Of a DNA stretch of 64,000 nucleotides, positions 1-8,826 are shown piece after piece; positions within the stretch are counted from its first letter, which is position 1, and the number at the start of each line of letters is the position of its first letter. The stretch is from Breoghania sp. (GTDB lineage: Bacteria; Pseudomonadota; Alphaproteobacteria; Rhizobiales; Stappiaceae), in assembly GCF_030066895.1 (NCBI RefSeq), contig NZ_JASJAV010000015.1:1-64000 (forward strand), written 5' to 3'. The notes beneath the pieces were generated by a model, which had not been told where the DNA came from, made no database searches, and saw only the letters and a list, made by a program, of their open reading frames with translations. A program made the position numbers and the translations under genes.

Positions 1-48
1 CCCGCCGCCCCCCCCACGGAGGGATCGGGGCCTAGACGGCGCTGCCGC

Positions 49-615
49 CTATTTCCCCTGCCACCGCCTGACACCCGCCGTCTCGATATCAAAAAGATCG
101 AGCGCGCGGCCAACGGAATCGTCACCACATCGTCGAGCGTTTCCGGCTTGGTATAGAACGCCGGCACCGGCGGCATGATCACCGCGCTGGAGCGGGTCGC
201 ACGTTCCATCAGGTCCAGATGGCCGGCATGAAGCGGCGTCTCGCGCACCATCAGCACGACACGGCGCCGTTCCTTCAAGCACACGTCGACGGCCTGCACC
301 GTCAAGTTGTCGCAATAGGAATTGGCGATGCCTGACAGCATCTTGATCGAGCACGGCGCCACCAGCATACCGAGCGTACGGAAAGACCTCGACGCAATCG
401 ACGCCCCGACATTTCGGAAATCGTGGACGACATCGGCCAGCGCCGTGACGTCTTCCAGCGTGTACTCGGTCTCCGCCGCGAGCGTGGACACGGCCAGGCG
501 ACAGAATCACGTGGCTTTCCACGCCCTCCACGTCCCGGACGAGTTCCAGCGCGCGAATACCGTAGATCGCACCCGATGCGCCGGTGATCGCGATGATGAG
601 CCGTTTTGTGTCCAC
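49..615 (-). pseudogene. ubiX: UbiX-family flavin prenyltransferase, two compensating frameshifts
   Basis: Flavin prenyltransferases attach a dimethylallyl group to FMN, making the prenyl-FMN cofactor used by UbiD-type decarboxylases. The ATG at 615 is followed by the family's nucleotide-binding opening ITGASGAIYG (residues 10-19), and the last residues (VGRALDLFDIE onward) match the family C-terminus. The total of 188 codons is the usual size. Between about 500 and 118 the frame is wrong: one extra base near 500 and one lost base near 118 cancel each other. In the other frame of that stretch the conserved APCSIKMLSGIA and RETPLHAGHL segments can be read, so the gene was once complete. It has no operon partner in the window. 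Confidence 0.85.
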
Positions 616-750
616 GCCGAATATCCGCTATCGGTTCCGATTTGCGCCATTCTGTAGGACGATTCACGCATGAAGGTAGACGGCAGCTTTTAACGGACAA
701 GTCCCCTCTCCCGTGGGGAAGAGGGGATCACGCGGCGCCTTATGCCTCTC

Positions 751-1725
751 TCAATCCGTCAGAACGGCCACCATGGCCGCGCAATCTCCCGGTTTGATTA
801 GCCCCGGGAAATGCCGAGCCGACAAAACCCCGGAGAGCTTGGCGCGCAGTTCCTGCGGTGCCCGGCCCATGCGGTTGTAAGGATGGACCCGCGCGATCAC
901 GTCGCCCTTCTCCACCCGCTCGCCGAGATCCACCATCGTCTCGTAAAGCCCGCCGTCCTCGGCGAACGAGAAGCAGTCGACCGAGGGCATGTCGAGCCAG
1001 TGCGTCGACGTGAGAACGGACTCACCCGCCAGAATGCCCGCATGTTTCAGCACATTCACCACGCCAGCCCGCACAATCCGCACGGTGGAGGCACGCGCCG
1101 TCCCGCCGCCGCCGTGTCGTACATGCCGACAGCATCGATCTCCAGCATGCGCACCGAATAGGAGACGGAGAACGCTTGCACCGCTGCAAAGGCGCGCGCG
1201 TCCAGATCCTTGTCGTCCAGCACGTGCGCGGCGCAAAACGGCAGGAAGTCGAGCGTGCGCCCGCCGGAATGGAAATCGAGCACGATATCGGCCATCAGCA
1301 GCAGGTGACGCTGGAAGTAGTCGGCGAGTTTCTGCGTCACCGTACCGTCGGGCTTGCCGGGGAAGGTACGGTTCATGTTGCCGTGATCGACCGGCGAGGT
1401 ACGCGAGCCATTCTGAAATGGTGGGGAAGTTCATCGCCGGCACGATGATCACCGTGCCGGAAATTTCCTCCAGCTTCAGCTTGTTGGCGAGATCGTAAAG
1501 CGCCAGCGGGCCTTCTTCGTCGCCGTGATTGCCGCCTGACAGAAGCGCCACCGGCCCCTCGCCGCTGCGGATCACGCAGATGGGGATCATCACAGCCCCC
1601 CAGGCGGAATCGTCGCGGCTGTAGGGCAGACGCAACAGCCCGTGCTGCACCCCGTCCTTTTCGAAATCGACGGTGGGAGAAATGAGCGAGGGCCGCAGCG
1701 GCGCGGCCTCCAGTATGACCGACAA
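751..1725 (-). pseudogene. eutE: EutE/DoeB, N-alpha-acetyl-L-2,4-diaminobutyrate deacetylase, disrupted
   Basis: A zinc deacetylase of the AspA/AstE family that removes acetate from the N-acetyl-diaminobutyrate released when ectoine is hydrolysed. The N-terminus has the metal motif GGNHGDEEGP, and LDFHSGGRT carries the third ligand. The start is taken as TTG 1725, directly after the eutD stop at 1729. Two lesions are visible. An extra base near 1425 breaks the frame before NMNRTFPG. Near 1100-1115 the text jumps from GMYDTAA straight to GGGTARAST, losing roughly 14 codons that in the family hold the catalytic Glu segment (TELGG), with a frame change. The C-terminal beta-barrel part is intact. 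Last gene of the ehu-eut operon. Confidence 0.85.
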
Positions 1726-1728
1726 GGC

Positions 1729-2777
1729 TCAGTCCTTCACGAAAAGCTTGCGACGCACGTCGGCGAGGCACTCCACGCCTGTCTCAGTAATGAGAATGGA
1801 TTCGGTGATCTCCAGTCCCATGTTCTCCAGCCACAGCCCGGTCATGAAATGGAAGGTCATGCCCGGCTGCAGTTCCGTCTTATCGCCGGTGCGCAGGCTC
1901 ATGGTCCGCTCGCCCCAGTCGGGAGGATAGGAAAGCTCGATCGGATAGCCGATGCGGTTATCCTTGACGATGCCGTACTTTGCCAGAACCGCAAAGAAGA
2001 CGTTGGCGATGTCCTCGCAGGTGTTGCCGGGTTTCGCCGCCTCAAGCCCGGCGTCCATGCCCTCGAGCGTCGCCTTTTCCGCATCGAGAAAGGCCTGCCC
2101 CGGATTGCCGAGAAAGACCGTGCGCGAGAGCGGGCAATGGTAACGGTTGTAGCACCCCGCCACCTCGAAGAAGGTGCCCTCGCCCTCCTTCATCGGCTTG
2201 TCGTCCCAAGTCAGATGCGGGGCAGACGCATCCGCGCCCAACGGCATCAGCGGCATGATGGCCGGATAGTCGCCGCCGAAGGCCCCTTCCTCATGCTCCG
2301 CACCGCGCAGGGTCACGTCGTAGATTTCAGCGGCCAGATCGCACTTGCGCGCCCCCGACTCCGCCTTTTCCAGAATGCGCTCGTGAACCCGCTCAACGAT
2401 CCGCGCGGCGCATGTACTCGATTTCCGTCTCGCTCTTCACCGCCCGGAGCCAGTTGACCAGAGCCGTGCCATCAGCAAGGCGCGCATTGGGCAACTGGCT
2501 CTGAAGCGCCAGATAGGCGGCGGTGAACCAGTAATTGTCCAGTTCCACGCCGATCACGCCCTTGTCGAGACAGCACGCCTTCAGCACCTCCGCCAGCCGG
2601 TCCATCGGGTGCCGCTCCGTGGACTGCACGTAGTGGTCCGCGTAGCCGACGATATTGCGGTGGGACAGCCAGGTCGTGCGCTTGGCGCCGTTGGCATCCT
2701 GCCCGCGGCCGAACCAGAGCGGCTCGCCGTCGCTCGGCATACTCCGCGCGGAAAAATTTCAAGTTGGGACCCGTCAT
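1729..2777 (-). pseudogene. eutD: EutD/DoeA, ectoine hydrolase (M24 peptidase fold), disrupted
   Basis: Opens the ectoine ring to N-acetyl-L-2,4-diaminobutyrate. The protein is of the creatinase/aminopeptidase P (M24) fold and is recognised by the RGQDANGA, VGYADHYVQST, GADASAPHLTWDD and SYPPDWGERTMSL motifs. ATG 2777 has GAGGA 11 bases upstream and begins MTGPNLKFFRAEYAER. Immediately afterwards (near 2735) the text switches to DGEPLWFGRGQDANGA in another frame. About 45-50 codons found in family members, including the DPSNMAWLTGYD region, are missing. A second frameshift lies near 2403, between EYMRRA and RIVERVHER. The C-terminal catalytic domain from about 2400 down to 1729 is open. Confidence 0.85.
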
Positions 2778-2817
2778 GGGCTGATCCTCGGTAAGCGCGG
2801 CCCAACGGCCGCGAGCG

Positions 2818-3640
2818 TCACGTGTCAAAAACTGTTCCCGCCCCGGCAGCGGTCGCCCGCTGTCTGGTGAGAGTTGCAATGGCCGTATCCTGAACGCCGG
2901 TGCCGGTCAGATCCGCGATTGTGATCGCCGTCTCCCGCCCGGGGCTTGAACCGGCAACAATGTCGCCAAGCTCCGGGAACGTCCCATCGGGACCGATCAA
3001 TCCGACCTCGATGCATGATGCAATTCGCCGAGCCGCCGCGTCTGAGCAAAGCTGTCGGCGACATAGATGTCGGCACGCGCAATTGCGGCCGGATCCAGCT
3101 CATTCTTGTGCTCCGCGTCCGACCCCATGGCGGTGACGTGCTAGCCCGCCTCCAGCCAGTCGGACATCAGAACAGGCGTCTCCGCCGGCGTCGTGGTGAT
3201 GAGAATGTCCGCCCCGGCAGAAGCCTCGTGCGTGTCTTCCACTGCGGTAACGGGAATGCCAAGCCAATCGCTCAGCTCTTCCGCCTTGAGCAGCGCTTTT
3301 GCCGGATCGAGCGCCCAGATCCGCGCCTGCGCGATGGAACGCACCAGCATCAAGACCTCAAGCTGCAATCCCGCCTGAACGCCAGCCCCGTAAACGGTCG
3401 CGACACACGCATCCTCACGCGCCAGATATTTCGCAGCCACCGCTCCGGCGGCCGCCGTGCGCACGTCGGTCAGGTATCCATTGTCGAGGAAAAGCGCCTC
3501 GACGAACCCCGTTCGCGAGGAAAACAGCACCATCAGCCCGTTGACGCTCGCAAGACCCAGCTTCGGATTATCGAAGAAGCCTTGACTGATCTTGATCGCG
3601 AAACTGTCGAGGTTCGGCACAGACGATCTCGCGATGCGCA
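2818..3640 (-). pseudogene. eutC: EutC, ornithine-cyclodeaminase-like ectoine utilisation protein, 5' truncated
   Basis: A protein of the ornithine cyclodeaminase/mu-crystallin family that always accompanies eutB in ectoine clusters. Its exact step is not firmly settled; eutB and eutC together are thought to help release ectoine from hydroxyectoine. Visible motifs are LDSFAIKIS, DNGYLTDVRTAAAGAVAAK and the Rossmann segment VYGAGVQAGLQLE. The first ~55 codons are absent: the reading begins inside the family sequence at 3640, overlapping the end of eutB. TAG at 3141-3143 stands where a residue, probably Trp, precedes HVTAMGSDAEHK. A lost base near 3012 shifts the frame before IGPDGTFPELGD. Stop at 2818. 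Confidence 0.8.
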
Positions 3641-4581
3641 TCCATGTCGATGTTGCGGCCGGACAGAACCAGCACGCCCGGACTGGAAAGCGTCAGCTTG
3701 CCGCTCAAGAAGGCCGCGATCCCGACTGCACCGGCCCCTTCCAGAACCTCGCGCTCGCTGGCGTAGGCATGGCGGATCCCGGAGGCGATCTCCTCTTCGG
3801 TGAGGAGGATCACCTCGTCGACCAACGCCCGGCAGATGGAGAAGGTGAAACGATTGTCGAGCCCGATACCGCCGCCAAGAGAATCCGCAAGCGAGGGCTC
3901 CTCCTCCACCTGCACCGGGTGTCCGGCATCGAGGCTTGCCTTCATGGCGGGGCCGCGCTCCATGGAAATGCCGACAATACGCGCCTTCGGGTTCACGACC
4001 TTCACCGCACTGGCCACGCCCGCAATGAGCCCGCCGCCGGAAAGCGGCACGACCACGCATGCGGCCTCCGGCACGTCTTCCATGATCTCAAAGCCGAGCG
4101 TGCCTTGGCCCGCGATCACCTCGCGCGCATCGAAGGGCGACACCATCGCCATGCCCTTCTCGGCGACCAGTCGGTCGACCTCCTCCTGCGCATCGTCCTG
4201 GCTCTTGCCGACGATGCGGATCTCCGCCCCCAGCCGACGGATCTCGTCGACCTTGTTTTGCGGCACCAGATCTGACATGCACACGGTCGCCGGAATTCCC
4301 TCACGCGCCGCCGCATAGGCAACAACCCGATCATGATTGCCGGTCGATGCCGTCACAACGCCGTTTGCGCGCTTTTCGGGAGAAAGACAGACGATGGCAT
4401 TGGAGGCCCCGCGCAGCTTGAAACTGCCGGTCGTCTGGCGATGCTCCATCTTGAGATGAACCGGCACGCCTGCCCGCTCGCTCAAATGCGCGGAGGAACC
4501 GCAAGGAGTGCGCTCCACCAGTCCGGCAATGCGCCGGCGCGCCTCAAGAATTTCAGGCAGCGGAAGGCAGTCGATCGTCAT
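3600..4581 (-). CDS. eutB: EutB, threonine-dehydratase-like PLP enzyme of ectoine utilisation
   Basis: A fold-type II PLP enzyme (serine/threonine dehydratase family) typical of ectoine/hydroxyectoine catabolic operons. ATG 4581 overlaps the eutA stop as ATGA. The PLP lysine lies in SFKLRGASNA; the phosphate-binding loop is LSGGGLIAG, and TGNH is present. The frame is open from 4581 through SGRNIDMDAH at about 3640, which in relatives lies a few residues from the C-terminus. After that the sequence runs in frame into what should be eutC coding DNA and stops at 3568. A deletion therefore seems to have joined the very end of eutB to the middle of the eutC 5' region; the true stop is lost. Confidence 0.85.
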
Positions 4582-5357
4582 GCGGCACCCGTACGAACCA
4601 CGCTGTCGCTCCCAAGCTGCAACGTCATCAACCGTCCGTATTCGGGTTTGGGCGCCGTCTCGCCCAGAAGCCTGAGGCACATCCAGGCGGTTGCCTGGTT
4701 GGAGGCGACGACCGGCTTGCCGAGCGCCTTTTCCATCTCCGCCAGCACCGATGCGGTGCGCGCAATGCGGTGCAGGAAACGAACAGCGCGTCCGCCTCCT
4801 CCGTCATCGCTTCGCGCGCGGTCGCAATCAGCACTCTTGTCGGGATCCGCGCCATCACGCGATCATCGTCGAAACCGAGGCAGGTCAGCCGCACCACGTC
4901 GAACCCAGCGCCCTTGAAATAGTCGGTCACGGGGCAGCTCGTCTCCACCGTGTAGAGCGTGAGCATGGCAATGCGCCGCGCGCCCAGCGCCTTCAGCCCG
5001 GCGGAGGCCGCCAGCGGCGGCGTGACAACCGGAACATCCGGCTTGACGGCCCGAATGGCATCAATCACGGCCTGATCGCCGATCACCGCGGAAGCCGAAG
5101 TGCACGAGTAGCACACCACGTCGAGCGCCTCTTCCAGCAGGATCAGACCCGTCGCCTTCCGTCAGATCCGACTGCATCGCCTTGAGATTTTCCGCCGTGA
5201 CCGGATTGGCGTAAGGCACCCGGCTGGTGAAGACGCCGATGCGCCGGCTCGCAACCATGCGGGCATAGTTCGCTTCGCTGGTGTGATCGCTTGCCAGCAC
5301 GATAAGCCCGACCCGTTTCTCGATCGCGCGGTCATCGAGCGACAATCCGCCGAACAC
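4578..5357 (-). pseudogene. eutA: EutA, Asp/Glu racemase-like ectoine utilisation protein, frameshifted
   Basis: A member of the maleate isomerase/Asp-Glu racemase superfamily that precedes eutB in ectoine clusters. The two active-site cysteines of the fold are seen in CYSCTSASAVIGD and FVSCTALR. The start is ATG 5357 (MFGGLSLDDRAIEKRVGLI), overlapping the end of ehuD by 26 bases, which suggests translational coupling. An extra base near 5149 separates SDLTEG from TGLILLEEALDVVCYSC, and an indel near 4765 separates FVSCTALRA from LAEMEKALGKPVVASNQAT. With both corrected, the frame runs to TGA 4578-4580, overlapping the eutB ATG. Confidence 0.8.
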
Positions 5358-6021
5358 GGCCGCTCTCGATGCGCCCGTAACGCCGTTCCAGCCAGCGCAG
5401 TCCGAAGACCGACAGCAGGCTGATCGTCAGGAAGAAAACGCCGACGAGGGTCATCGGCTCGATGTAACGGTAGTAGGAATTGACCACACTCTTGGCCTGG
5501 TTCATAAGTCCCAGAACGGTGATCACCGAAAGAAGCGGCGTCTCCTTGAACATAGCGATGAAATAGTTGGCGAGCGCCGGGATCATCGGCGGGATCGCCT
5601 GCGGCAGGATCACGTGCGTACAGGTCTGCCGACCCGTCAGATTGCACGCCTTGGCTGCCTCCCACTGGCCGCGCGGCACGTTGTCGATACCGGCGCGATA
5701 GACCTCCGCCGTGTAGTAGGTGCCGTAGTTCAGCCCAAGCCCGATGACGCCCGCCAGGAGCGGCGGCGGCAGGATGCCGAAATCGGGCAGCACGTAGAAG
5801 ATTAAATAGAGCTGCACCAGAAGCGGCGTGCCGCGAATGAACTCCGCGACAAATCCCACGCCGCGCGACACGTCCGGCACCGCCGAGCGTCGCAGGAGCG
5901 CGACCGCGAGCCCCACCACGGTGGAGAGAACTGAGCCCAGCAGCGTGGCAATGATGGTGATCTTCACGCCCCCGATGAGGGTCGGCATGATCTTCCAGAC
6001 GAAGTCCCAGTCCCATTCCAT
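5332..6021 (-). CDS. ehuD: EhuD, ectoine/hydroxyectoine ABC transporter permease
   Basis: A polar-amino-acid-type (HisM/GlnP) inner-membrane permease of 229 residues with about five hydrophobic segments, and the EAA loop readable as QWEAAKACNLTGRQ followed by ILPQAIPPMIPALANYF. Intact. It starts at ATG 6021, three bases after the ehuC stop, and its end overlaps eutA. With EhuC it should form the membrane channel for ectoine and hydroxyectoine, energised by EhuA and fed by EhuB. The assignment to ectoine rests on the operon (eutABCDE directly downstream, enuR upstream) and not on the permease sequence itself. Confidence 0.9.
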   Translation of the reverse strand: MEWDWDFVWKIMPTLIGGVKITIIATLLGSVLSTVVGLAVALLRRSAVPDVSRGVGFVAEFIRGTPLLVQLYLIFYVLPDFGILPPPLLAGVIGLGLNYGTYYTAEVYRAGIDNVPRGQWEAAKACNLTGRQTCTHVILPQAIPPMIPALANYFIAMFKETPLLSVITVLGLMNQAKSVVNSYYRYIEPMTLVGVFFLTISLLSVFGLRWLERRYGRIESGRVRRIVAR

Positions 6022-6024
6022 CGT

Positions 6025-6684
6025 CTAGACCCTCACACCGTCGAGGCCGCGCGACAGTCGCCTTTCGAGCGAACGCCCGAACCGGGAGATAGCCAGAGCC
6101 ATCAGGAAATAGAGAAGGAGAATGGTGGCGAACGGCACCAGCGTCGACCCGGTCTGCGCACGCACCACCTGCGCCTGGAACGTCATGTTGGACAGCGAGA
6201 TCAGCGACACGATCGCCGTGGCCTTCAGGAATTCGATGGCGTTGTTGCAGAATGTCGGCAGCATGATGAGGAAGGCCTGCGGCAGGATCACGTGACGCAT
6301 GCGTTGGTATCTGGTGAGGTTGAGCGCCACGCAGGCCTCGTATTGCGAGCGGCCGATCGATTGCACCGCCCCGCGCACCACTTCCGCCCCGTAGGCCCCC
6401 ACATTGAGCCCCAGCGCCAGCACGCCGGCTTGCAGCGGCGTCAGTTCGAAGCCGAACAGCGGCAACACGAAATAGGCCCAGAAGAGCTGAACGAAAATCG
6501 AGGTTCCGCGGAAGAATTCGATATAGGCGGTGGCCAGCACCCTGAGAACGAAATAGCGCGACAGCCGCCCGAGCCCCGCGATGAAGGTCATGACAAGAGC
6601 CAGCGCGCAGCCTATCACCGTCAGCTCCACGGTGACCAGCGCACCTTTCAGGATCAGACTGAAATATCCGGACTAATCGATCAT
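6025..6684 (-). pseudogene. ehuC: EhuC, ectoine/hydroxyectoine ABC transporter permease, nonsense codon 4
   Basis: The second HisM-type permease of the ehu system. The likely start is ATG 6684 with the N-terminus MID-stop-SGYFSLILKGALVT. TAG at 6673-6675 occupies the fourth codon, where relatives have Tyr. The rest is open and carries the EAA loop (SQYEACVALNLTRYQRM, then ILPQAFLIMLP). An internal ATG at 6630 (MELTVIGCA) could re-initiate, but it would remove the start of the first membrane helix. The stop at 6025 is 3 bases before ehuD. Confidence 0.85.
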
Positions 6685-6769
6685 GGCGTTTCACTTGCAC
6701 TTGGCAGTTGGAAGAGAGGCGCAGAGAACCGAGGTGATGCGTATGGAGAGCGAGAGGTGTCTGCAGCCC

Positions 6770-6893
6770 ATCCTTCGAGACGACCGCTCACGCGACCTCC
6801 TCAGGGAGACGCTGTGCGTGTGGCTCGTATCGTCGAAATCACCAACACGATGACGTCATCCTGAGGAGGCCCGACAGGGTCGTCTCGAAGGAT
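6770..6893. repeat. Intergenic inverted-repeat element, family A
   Basis: Fills most of the 309-base gap between ehuB and ehuC. Outer arms ATCCTTCGAGACGACC (6770-6785) and its exact complement (6878-6893) enclose inner sequences CCTCCTCAGG and CATCCTGAGGAGG. The same components occur at 16783-16912 and, as single arms, near 14668, 29190 and 46222. It could fold as RNA between cotranscribed genes and affect ehuB relative to ehuC. No gene is seen in the gap. Confidence 0.75.
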
Positions 6894-6993
6894 CGGCTCC
6901 AGGCACCCGACTTCCATGCACACCAGTCCACCCCGCGCCGTTCCAGCGACGCGAGGGCGGCAGAGCGACGTGCTCGTCGCCCTGCCCTTGTCC

Positions 6994-7818
6994 TCAGCCC
7001 TTGCAGAGCTTTTCGCGCGAGGTCGACTTCGCGGCCACCGCGGAGAAGCCGTAAGGCTCGATGATCTCGGCGAATTCGCCCGATGCCTTCATCTCCGTCA
7101 GCACCTTGTCATAGGCGTCGCACAGGGTGGTATCCTGCTTGCGGAAGGCCGTGCCGTCGCAATAGACCGGTGCCCCCTGAACCAGGGCCATCACCTCGAT
7201 GCTGTCGTCGCCCGACTTCTTCTCCAGATCGTTGAGCGAGAGAACCGGCAGCGAATAGACGTCGATACGTCCGTCCTGTAGTATCTTCAGGCCAGACTGT
7301 CCGTCCGGCACGACGATGACGCGATTGCGCGGCACACAGGCTTCCAGTTTCTCCTCCGTGCCGCCGCCCGGCGCACCGATCTTGGCGTCCGCGTTGTCGG
7401 CAATGTCCTTGAAGCTCTTGAAGCCCATCGGATTGCCCTTTTTCACCAGAAAGGCTTCCGCATCGCACAGGATCGGCTCCGAATAGGCTACCGCCGCGCA
7501 ACGCTACGGCTTCATGAACAGACCGGCGGTGACCGCATCGAAGCGGCGGGCCTCCAGGCCTGAGATCATCGCGCCGTATTCGGACACCGACGCCACGATC
7601 TCCGGCACGCCGAGGCGCTTGAAAACTTCGCGTGCGATATCGGGTGCGGCGCCCGAAACCTTGCCATCAGCCCCGACCGCCGTGTAGGGCGGCTCGTTGG
7701 CGATAGCGACGCGGGCAAAGTCCTGCTCCTTCAACTGATCCAGATCCGCGGCAAGCACGGGCTGGGCTAGCATGACAGCGGCGACACCGATCGCGGCAAT
7801 CCATCCGATGGTTTTCAT
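6994..7818 (-). pseudogene. ehuB: EhuB, ectoine/hydroxyectoine-binding periplasmic protein, nonsense codon
   Basis: An SBP_bac_3-type periplasmic solute receptor. ATG 7818 begins a clear Sec signal peptide (MKTIGWIAAIGVAAVM, cleavage after VLAA). The mature part has NEPPYTAV, FDAVTAGLFMKP and PDGQSGLKILQDGRIDVYS. TAG at 7504-7506 is codon 105, just after FMKP; relatives have an acidic residue, so GAG to TAG is the simplest change. The rest to the stop at 6994 is open, giving 274 codons in all, the normal size. The gene lies between ehuA and ehuC in the same operon. Confidence 0.88.
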
Positions 7819-7895
7819 CTCGTTACTCCTCTCGTGATGCGGTGTTATTGTTTTTATTTATGTTTCTTGACACGGGGCCCGTGAGCGTCAGGCGC

Positions 7896-8693
7896 TCACA
7901 CGCGCATCCCCGCGGCGATGATCTTGCTGAGGAACGCCTGCGTGCGCTCCTCCTTGGGGTTCGTGAAGATTTCCGACGACGCCCCCTCTTCCACGATCCA
8001 GCCGCCGTCGAAGAACAGCACCCGGTCCGCAAAATCGTGGGCAAAACCCATTTCATGCGTGACCAACAGCATCGTCGTGTCGATCTCCTCGCCGAGCTTG
8101 CGCATGACGCTCAGCACCTCCTACACAAGCTCGGGATCGAGCGCGGAGGTCACCTCGTCGAACAGCATGATCTTGGGCGAAAGCGCGAGCGCGCGGGCGA
8201 TCGCGATGCGCTGCTTCTGGCCGCCCGAAAGCTGGGCCGGCATGGCCTTCGCCTTGTCGGCCATGCCCACCATGTCCAGAAGCTCCATGGCGCGCTTTTC
8301 CGCATCCGCGCGGGAAACGCCCTTGGTCAACATCGGCGCCATGGTGATGTTGTCGATGACCGACTTGTGCGGGAACAGGTTGAAGAGCTGGAACACCATG
8401 CCGATCTTCTGGCGCATGCGGTGCAGATGCGCCTCGCTGGCCGGCACCAGGGTGCCGTTCTTCGGCATATGATAAAGCTCTTCGCCGTCGATGCGGATAT
8501 GCCCGTCGTCGATACCCTCAAGCGTCATCAAAATCCGCAGGATCGTCGTCTTTCCCGATCCGGACGGGTCGATCAGCGCCAGCTTCTCGCCGGGCATGAC
8601 CTTCATCGACAACCCCTTCAGGACCTGAAAGTCCCCGAAGCTCTTGGAGATGGCGTCGATCTCGATGATGGGCTCTTGGGTGGGCACGTTCAT
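7896..8693 (-). pseudogene. ehuA: EhuA, ectoine/hydroxyectoine ABC transporter ATPase, nonsense codon
   Basis: The energy-coupling subunit of the ehu transporter. It has the Q-loop (MVFQLFNLFPH), signature LSGGQKQR, Walker B LFDEVTSALDPE and switch histidine LLVTHEMGF. The Walker A reads DPSGSGKTT: the first glycine of GxxGxGKT is Asp. TAG at 8121-8123 directly follows ALDPELV, where Gln is likely, cutting off the last ~75 residues including the switch His. ATG 8693 is used; a TTG at 8708 in frame is an alternative. First gene of the transport operon, downstream of an AT-rich operator-like region. Confidence 0.87.
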
Positions 8694-8826
8694 CGGAGCT
8701 TTTCGCAAGAAATACGGTACGCGTCAGTAGCTCCCCTGAACGATGAAATGACTTTCAAATCATTTCAATCAATAAAATGATATCATATCAATCTATCGTC
8801 AAATGCTGAGATTCAAGGTAATCCAT
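8694..8826 (-). promoter_or_regulatory. Probable ehu-eut operon promoter/operator with inverted repeat
   Basis: The gap between enuR and ehuA is distinctly AT-rich against its GC-rich surroundings. It contains the exact inverted repeat TGAAATGA (8744-8751) and TCATTTCA (8760-8767) with an 8-base spacer, and a TGATATCA palindrome at 8778-8785. As the only intergenic space upstream of the transporter genes, it is the natural place for the operon promoter and for binding by EnuR. No match to a published EnuR site is claimed. Confidence 0.45.

Noticed and set aside
2946-3803. Open frame of 285 codons on the plus strand across eutB/eutC
   Set aside because: It is antisense to recognisable eutC and eutB sequence; the Arg/His-rich composition is not that of a real protein.
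6770-6893. Insertion sequence remnant
   Set aside because: Inverted repeats are present but there is no transposase fragment and no clear target duplication; it recurs as a short intergenic element.
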